A DNA stretch of 5,230 nt. It comes from Firmicutes bacterium UBA4049 (GTDB taxonomy: Bacteria; Bacillota; Desulfotomaculia; Desulfotomaculales; Nap2-2B). Under the pieces are notes generated by a model. It had not been told where the DNA came from. It saw only the letters and a list, made by a program, of their open reading frames with translations, and searched no databases. Location: assembly GCA_002382755.1 (NCBI GenBank), contig DFZT01000020.1, positions 1 through 5,230 of the forward strand. The letters run 5' to 3'. Made by a program: the position numbers and the translations under genes. This document shows positions 1 through 3,844 of the stretch, piece after piece; the first letter of the stretch is position 1; each line of letters begins with the position of its first letter.

Positions 1-28
1 CTGATCATTTCCTTTCCTCCCGCACACT

Positions 29-77
29 GTTGAATGTCCACCTACAATGTACACGTTAATTTGATCGGGTGGTCAAC
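29..77. repeat. Imperfect inverted repeat, possible insertion-sequence end
   Basis: GTTGA (29-33) and CCACC (38-42) pair with GGTGG (68-72) and TCAAC (73-77). The left arm carries an extra ATGT between its two halves. The stretch 1-121 has no credible ORF and ends where the reading frame of the truncated ATPase begins. GGTGGTCAA-like motifs remind me of the ends of some IS21-like elements in Firmicutes, but this is memory of style, not a match I can verify. It could equally be a chance repeat or a regulatory hairpin. Confidence 0.3.
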
Positions 78-121
78 TTTTCGCTGATTAAAGGGCTAAA
101 ATTGCTACACTTTTAGTTTAG

Positions 122-433
122 CAAATACAAAAGCTGCCGGTTCTGATTCCACTGGCTCAGCGGATTGGCGCCTGGATCACTTTGGGTGGCTTAAACGAAG
201 AGGAATCCTGCCGGTATATTAATTGGCAGATACAGATTGCCGGTGGCCAAACGGAGATCTTCCCTCCGGCCACCCAAAAGGCCATATTCCGCCGTTCCCA
301 GGGTATTCCCCGTATGATTAACCGGCTGGCTCTGGAATCTCTGCATCAGGGCTGTTTAGAGGGCGCCCGGGTTATTACGGAAGAATTGTTCACCCATGTC
401 TGCAAAAATTTAGGGCCTCACTTAGCCAATTAG
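122..433 (+). pseudogene. 5'-truncated ExeA/GspA-like AAA ATPase (transposon helper), C-terminal fragment
   Basis: The frame is open from the codon after an in-frame TAG (119-121) to the TAG at 431-433, giving about 103 residues. Two segments support the call: PVLIPLAQRIGAWITLGGLNEEE, split here as PVLIPLAQRI then GAWITLGGLNEEE, and later SQGIPRMINRLALESL. These match the C-terminal half of ExeA/GspA-type AAA ATPases: the QRI...L..L..EE..YI segment after sensor 1, then the G.PR.INRLA..AL sensor-2 helix with its arginine. Walker A and Walker B, which should lie roughly 100-150 residues earlier, are absent, so the gene has lost its 5' half. TTG at 182 is only an internal codon, because homologous-looking sequence continues upstream of it. 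Such ATPases usually accompany DDE transposases in clostridial mobile elements. No transposase is visible. The fragment is unlikely to be functional, and the family call is fairly secure. Confidence 0.75.
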
Positions 434-441
434 GGAGCTTT

Positions 442-450
442 GGGGGAGGT
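442..450 (+). promoter_or_regulatory. Ribosome binding site setting the start of the 99-residue ORF
   Basis: GGGGGAGGT lies 7 nt before ATG 458. This favours ATG 458 over the upstream in-frame TTG at 440, which would put the Shine-Dalgarno sequence inside the gene. Confidence 0.7.
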
Positions 451-457
451 AACCAGT

Positions 458-757
458 ATGCTTGAGCAATTGTCGCCGCTTAATGGTGATTGGCAAGAGA
501 GGCGAAAGTTGGAAAAATTCTTCATTGCCACCGGTTTCCACGACCTATTATCTCTGGCCTTGGAGGTTGCCGGGAGTTTGGGGTATGACCAAACCGAGAT
601 AATCGAGGCTATTTGCAAAGTGCACGATAAGTTCTACCAGTATCCGCCCACTAAAAACCGAACTGCTTGGTTTCGGAAAGTTTTTGAGGAAAAGTTACGT
701 GAAGCCAGGGGCGATATTCTGACCTATAGGGCCAAATTTAAGTACTTCAAAAAATGA
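458..757 (+). CDS. Hypothetical protein, 99 residues, cargo of the ATPase-bearing mobile element
   Basis: I do not recognise a named family. The protein has 99 residues, with no signal peptide or membrane segment. Its N-terminal half looks helical (about 12-60, including a hydrophobic helix around LLSLALEVAGSLG). A basic and aromatic C-terminal half follows, with the run NRTAWFRKVF at about 67-76 and a Lys/Phe-rich tail ending YFKK. The charge pattern fits a small nucleic-acid-binding or accessory protein, but that is a guess. The gene lies 24 nt after the stop of the ATPase remnant on the same strand and is followed by a terminator, so it was probably the last gene of the transposon operon. 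With the operon's 5' part missing, it may no longer be transcribed unless a new promoter lies in 1-440. Confidence 0.65.
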   Translation: MLEQLSPLNGDWQERRKLEKFFIATGFHDLLSLALEVAGSLGYDQTEIIEAICKVHDKFYQYPPTKNRTAWFRKVFEEKLREARGDILTYRAKFKYFKK

Positions 758-774
758 ATAGCTAAACGTTATGA

Positions 775-804
775 GCCGGTACCCCAGGGTAACCGGCCCT
801 TTTC
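775..804 (+). terminator. Rho-independent terminator after the 99-residue ORF
   Basis: GCCGGT (775-780) plus ACCC (781-784) pairs with GGGT (787-790) plus ACCGGC (792-797). There is one bulged A at 791 and a tiny CA loop, which probably opens by one base pair. The stem is GC-rich and is followed by CCTTTTCTTT, a T-rich tract on the plus strand. It starts 17 nt after the TGA of the small ORF, as expected for the end of that operon. The minus-strand side lacks an adjacent T tract, so it is a poor terminator for the opposing BREX operon. Confidence 0.8.
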
Positions 805-833
805 TTTGCCACAAACCATTTGAAGAAAGGACG

Positions 834-852
834 GACTGACAGACTGACGGAC
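834..852. repeat. 8-bp tandem repeat GACTGACA/GACTGACG
   Basis: GACTGACA (834-841) is followed directly by GACTGACG (842-849) and a third partial unit, GAC (850-852). It lies in the convergent intergenic region just before the TCCAGAATAA repeats. Such a short repeat may be slippage, or part of a transposon end. Confidence 0.45.
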
Positions 853-856
853 GTAG

Positions 857-890
857 TCCAGAATAATTTGCTTATGTCAATCCAGAATAA
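857..890. repeat. Two direct copies of TCCAGAATAA, candidate transposon terminal repeats
   Basis: Identical 10-mers occur at 857-866 and 881-890, 24 bp apart. Spaced direct repeats near an end are typical transposase-binding sites of elements that carry a DDE transposase plus an AAA ATPase helper. Their position just downstream of the ATPase remnant, the small ORF and the terminator fits the right end of such an element. No matching inverted copy was seen in the left part of the window, as expected if the left end was lost with the 5' part of the ATPase operon. Confidence 0.45.
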
Positions 891-922
891 AGTGGTTGCT
901 AACAGGAACAGTTCAACGGTTT

Positions 923-954
923 TATCGGTTATCGGGAACAAGTCGATATATCGG
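923..954. repeat. Three TATCGG repeats with an embedded CGATATATCG palindrome
   Basis: TATCGG occurs at 923-928, 930-935 and 949-954. The first two are a 7-bp tandem (TATCGGT, TATCGGG). The third overlaps the 10-bp palindrome CGATATATCG at 944-953. The cluster lies just beyond the 3' end of the cysteine desulfurase gene. No function can be assigned. Confidence 0.4.
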
Positions 955-969
955 TATATGTAATGGTGG

Positions 970-992
970 TTAGCGATTAGCGATTAGCTTAG
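970..992. repeat. 7-bp tandem repeat (TTAGCGA) spanning the desulfurase stop codon
   Basis: TTAGCGA at 970-976 and 977-983 is followed by TTAGC (984-988) and TTAG (989-992). On the minus strand this encodes the last residues (LIANR) and the TAA stop of the cysteine desulfurase. Because the unit is 7 bp, any change in copy number shifts the frame and alters the C-terminal tail. Confidence 0.6.
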
Positions 993-2109
993 TGTAAGCG
1001 TCATAAACAGCCGTTACAACATTTTCCACTTCATCTGTACAGTTGTATTTGCCATAGGAAATACGAATAGCCGACTTTGCTTGTTGCTCAGATAGACCTA
1101 ATGCAATCAGCACATGCGATGGTTCATCCTTGCCGGAATTACAGGCAGAACTTGTGGATACGCATACCCCTTTCAGATCAAGAAGATGCATAAGCGATTC
1201 TCCAGAAATATTATCAAAGCCGAGATTGACCGTTCCTGGTAACCGGTTTTCGTAATCCCCATTAATCCTCACAAAGGGGATTTTCTCTTTTATTCCTTTT
1301 ACCGTTTTCTCAACCATCGATTTTAAGCGCTTTGCTCTTTCGGCCATTTCGCCGACGCTTTCCTCAATTGCGTAACCTGCCGCAACTATTCCGGCAACAT
1401 TCTCTGTTCCGGCACGGAGCCCGTGTTCTTGTTGGCCGCCAAATACCAACGGTGAAAACTCTAATTCCAATTGCTTGTATAAAATCCCCGTGCCTTTTGC
1501 GCCATTAAATTTATGGGCAGATGCAGTTAAGAAATCCACATTCAAAGACTTAACATCGATAGGGATGTGTCCTACTGCTTGCACTGCATCGGTATGAAAA
1601 AGAATACCTTTGCCTTTCAAAAGTCGGCCTATCTCTTCAATAGGCTGTACTGTTCCAATCTCATTGTTGGCAAGCATAATTGAAACCAGTCTTGTGTTTG
1701 AGTTGATGGCTGCTTCAATATCTTCAACTGATACCCGTCCTGCATGATCGACGGGTAGAAAAGAAACCTTTACGCCACCCTGTTCAAGCGCATGGCAAGC
1801 GTTAAGAACAGAGTGGTGTTCTATTGCAGAAGTAATAATATGCATCGGCTCGTTGCGATAAATATCCGCAACACCTCTAAGCACCCAACTATTTGCTTCC
1901 GAACCACCGGAGGTGAATGTGATTTCTAACGGATCCGCACCGATAGCCGCCGCTAACTGTTTACGGGATTGTTCCATGGCACGTTTGGCTTTTGCTCCAA
2001 GTGAATACTGGCTGGAGGCATTGCCGTATTGTTCGCGCAGAAAAGGCATCATCATTTCAAAGGCTCTATCCGATATTCTCGTTGTTGCGGCATTGTCAGC
2101 GTAAATCAT
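970..2109 (-). CDS. Cysteine desulfurase (NifS/IscS/DndA-like), PLP-dependent
   Basis: This cytosolic class V aminotransferase-fold enzyme takes sulfur from L-cysteine as an enzyme-bound persulfide, releasing alanine. The protein has 379 residues, a normal full length. Visible landmarks are the N-terminal YADNAATTR (3-11), the glycine-rich TSGGSEAN cofactor loop (66-73), His98/His99, Asp174 and Gln177 (HTDAVQ) around the PLP ring, the Schiff-base lysine Lys200 in SAHKFNGAKG, AGTENVAG (233-240), and the catalytic cysteine Cys323 in SSACNSG, where many relatives have SSACTSG. The start is ATG 2109, because AGGAGGTG lies 7 nt upstream and the family begins with this M-x-Y-x-D-N-A-A motif. The in-frame ATG at 2139 would add ten residues overlapping the previous gene. 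It is the last gene of the pglZ-brxL cluster, 11 nt behind the four-cysteine protein. In this setting it probably feeds a sulfur-using DNA modification step, as DndA does in phosphorothioation, rather than general Fe-S assembly. Enzyme family is certain; defence role is inferred. Confidence 0.95.
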   Translation of the reverse strand: MIYADNAATTRISDRAFEMMMPFLREQYGNASSQYSLGAKAKRAMEQSRKQLAAAIGADPLEITFTSGGSEANSWVLRGVADIYRNEPMHIITSAIEHHSVLNACHALEQGGVKVSFLPVDHAGRVSVEDIEAAINSNTRLVSIMLANNEIGTVQPIEEIGRLLKGKGILFHTDAVQAVGHIPIDVKSLNVDFLTASAHKFNGAKGTGILYKQLELEFSPLVFGGQQEHGLRAGTENVAGIVAAGYAIEESVGEMAERAKRLKSMVEKTVKGIKEKIPFVRINGDYENRLPGTVNLGFDNISGESLMHLLDLKGVCVSTSSACNSGKDEPSHVLIALGLSEQQAKSAIRISYGKYNCTDEVENVVTAVYDAYTKLIANR

Positions 2110-2114
2110 GGTCT

Positions 2115-2122
2115 CACCTCCT
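2115..2122 (-). promoter_or_regulatory. Ribosome binding site of the cysteine desulfurase
   Basis: AGGAGGTG on the minus strand, with 7 nt between AGGAGG and ATG 2109. It overlaps the TAG stop (2123-2121) of the upstream small gene, which suggests translational coupling and fixes the desulfurase start. Confidence 0.8.
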
Positions 2123-2321
2123 AAAGAAACAGTGTGCAACCTTGATCTTTGAATTCGCTTATCTTTGCATAAAGGTCTTCCACGGAGACATCAAGGTAAG
2201 CTGCAAGGCAGTCAATACAAAAAAAACGTGAAGGATTTTTATCCAATAACTTTTTATTAAGCCCAACGGCGTTCTTATCAAGTTTTCTCTCGCACACACA
2301 GCATTTGGTTACTTTCCCCAT
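2121..2321 (-). CDS. Small four-cysteine (probable zinc-ribbon) protein linked to BREX and cysteine desulfurase
   Basis: The protein has 66 residues. Two CxxC pairs, Cys7/Cys10 (within CCVC, with an extra Cys8) and Cys35/Cys38 (CIDC), are 24 residues apart, as in a treble-clef or zinc-ribbon knuckle. The pattern continues with an amphipathic helix, LDVSVEDLYAKISEFKDQ, and a C-terminal GCTLFL with a further cysteine, Cys62. The start ATG (2321-2319) overlaps the TAA of brxL as TAATG, with AGGTGG 8 nt upstream. An earlier in-frame GTG at 2333 lies inside brxL and is less likely. I know of similar short proteins in Clostridia but no assigned function. Its place between brxL and the desulfurase suggests a partner of the desulfurase, for example a persulfide acceptor using Cys62, or a DNA- or protein-binding adaptor. 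Existence as a gene is well supported by coupling and codon-sensible cysteines; function is unknown. Confidence 0.85.
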   Translation of the reverse strand: MGKVTKCCVCERKLDKNAVGLNKKLLDKNPSRFFCIDCLAAYLDVSVEDLYAKISEFKDQGCTLFL

Positions 2322-3829
2322 TACAAATCCCACCTCACCGTGTATGTAGAGAAGCCGAGATTTCCATCAGGGAACATACCCGGATTAACGAATCTCATCT
2401 GCTTCAAGACCGTCTCCTGCATACTCTTGGCGGGGGTCAGACAATACTTATCAAACTCCTGTTTAAATTTCTGAGTTCGGATAAGGTAACTATCTGCGTG
2501 CGGGAAAAATAGCTTCAAGTAAGCCGTACAAAGACGGAAAATGGCTTCTTTTTCACGCCCTGATGTGTCTCCTGTAGCGGCTTTGACATCGACAAGTTCC
2601 TCTACCATTCCGCGATACTTCATTGTTTCAGGTGTACTGCGTAAGAGGTGCATAATCTCAGTGAAGTATTCCGAGTTCAATGCCCAGTCATTGATAAACA
2701 TCCGTGGGGAAAGTGCAGGGACAAATTGTCCGGGTATAAAGCCGTGGATTCTTTGCAGTAAGGCGCTATCTCGGAAAATCGGGTTGATGTCGCCAATCAT
2801 ATCTTTGTCGCTATCCATATTCTCGTATGCGATGTTGCCAAGAAAAACTATGCCCGCTTCTCCGTCAATGCGAGTACCGCCTACGGTCACATAGCCATCT
2901 TCCATATAACCTTTCAGTATGCCTGCCATTTCTTTGTCGTTGGCGAACTCAATGGATTTAATCTCGTCAACAGCAATGAAATCATTGCAGGTAACCAGAC
3001 CTTTGGCTCGTGCTCCCGGTCGGCGGTCTATGAACAGCATAGTGCGGCTTACTTGGCCACCGGTGAGCAGCCAGCCATACTTGCTGATTTTGCCGAACAT
3101 ATACGACTTGCCCGTTTGTTGCGGCGCAAGTTCGATAAGGTTCACTCGTGGCTGAATGAATGGCAGCAATCGCGTCAGCATCGTGTGCTTCGCTTTCCAA
3201 ATGTCGCGTTCTATCCAACCCTTACGGGCAAAGCCGTCCGGGTTATAGTCGATTGCACCGAGCAGAATTCCCATCCATTCTTCAACTTCAAAATGGGTTC
3301 TCGCCTCACGGAAATCATCAAGGCTCACCTTATACGGGCAAAAATTTTTGAAATCAAGCAGTGTGAATCGACCATTTTTCTTTCCGCCTTCCGGTGGCAT
3401 ATAGCCAAGTTTAATCAGACCCCATCCTCCGGCTTCACCGATGAGTTCGTCTTTGATTCTGTTCCACACATAGTCCTCGATGATGGTGTGGGAGTGCGAG
3501 AAACCGAGCGAGGGTATCTCGAAGCTGTAATAGTTCGAGTTGGAGTTAAAAGACACATTGACCTTGGCGAGGAATGGGCGCGTTTCACCCATCGTCCGTG
3601 CCTCATCTTCGAGTCGCTCCTTTTCGCTGCGAGGCGGGATAATCGTCGCAACGTAGTCGCTAAGCGAATCTATGTTGTCCACAGTCCCGTCAGCACCGGT
3701 CCTGCGTTTCAGAATCCAGTCGCGCAAGAAAGCTTCTATCTTAGCCGCCTTGAACATCGACATAACGGACGGGTCTTTGAAAACTGTGGTAGAGGGGAAA
3801 TATTCCCTCAACATATTGACATCGTACAT
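2321..3829 (-). CDS. brxL: BREX system AAA+ ATPase BrxL, short form without Lon-like C-terminus
   Basis: BrxL is a AAA+ protein of BREX phage-defence systems that assembles on DNA and is needed for phage exclusion in several types. The protein has 502 residues. The N-terminal part (about 1-190) contains a beta-rich segment around 85-120. The ATPase core follows, with a Walker A-like APQQTGKS (235-242, Lys241), Walker B FIAVDE (284-289), a sensor-1-like FLGNI (Asn332), arginines in FRDSALLQRI (353, 360), and a conserved-looking stretch MFINDWALNSEYFTEI (377-392). A C-terminal helical region of about 110 residues ends the protein. The familiar type 1 BrxL of about 680 residues has an added Lon-protease-like domain; here there is no room for one, matching the shorter BrxL family (about 450-500 residues) found beside pglZ. 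The start is ATG 3829, with GGAGG 9 nt upstream. The gene begins 14 nt after pglZ and overlaps the next gene by 1 nt. Confidence 0.9.
   Translation of the reverse strand: MYDVNMLREYFPSTTVFKDPSVMSMFKAAKIEAFLRDWILKRRTGADGTVDNIDSLSDYVATIIPPRSEKERLEDEARTMGETRPFLAKVNVSFNSNSNYYSFEIPSLGFSHSHTIIEDYVWNRIKDELIGEAGGWGLIKLGYMPPEGGKKNGRFTLLDFKNFCPYKVSLDDFREARTHFEVEEWMGILLGAIDYNPDGFARKGWIERDIWKAKHTMLTRLLPFIQPRVNLIELAPQQTGKSYMFGKISKYGWLLTGGQVSRTMLFIDRRPGARAKGLVTCNDFIAVDEIKSIEFANDKEMAGILKGYMEDGYVTVGGTRIDGEAGIVFLGNIAYENMDSDKDMIGDINPIFRDSALLQRIHGFIPGQFVPALSPRMFINDWALNSEYFTEIMHLLRSTPETMKYRGMVEELVDVKAATGDTSGREKEAIFRLCTAYLKLFFPHADSYLIRTQKFKQEFDKYCLTPAKSMQETVLKQMRFVNPGMFPDGNLGFSTYTVRWDL
2330..2335 (-). promoter_or_regulatory. 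Ribosome binding site of the four-cysteine protein
   Basis: AGGTGG on the minus strand, 8 nt before ATG 2321, lies inside the last codons of brxL. With the TAATG stop/start overlap, it implies translational coupling to brxL. Confidence 0.65.
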
Positions 3830-3835
3830 CTATTT

Positions 3836-3844
3836 CTCCCTCCC
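3836..3844 (-). promoter_or_regulatory. Ribosome binding site of brxL
   Basis: GGGAGGGAG on the minus strand, with GGAGG at 3843-3839 and 9 nt before ATG 3829. Its first base is the last base of the pglZ stop codon, so the two genes are closely coupled. Confidence 0.75.

Noticed and set aside
182..433. ATPase gene starting at TTG 182 as an intact 83-residue protein
   Set aside because: The same frame continues upstream to 122 with family-like sequence (PVLIPLAQRI), so 182 is internal and the gene is a truncated fragment.
834..954. The intergenic repeats as a CRISPR array
   Set aside because: Repeats are only 6-10 bp with irregular spacing and no spacer-sized units.
2110..2139. Longer N-terminus of the cysteine desulfurase from ATG 2139
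   Set aside because: It would overlap the upstream gene, while a strong AGGAGGTG sits right before ATG 2109, where the family's usual N-terminus begins.
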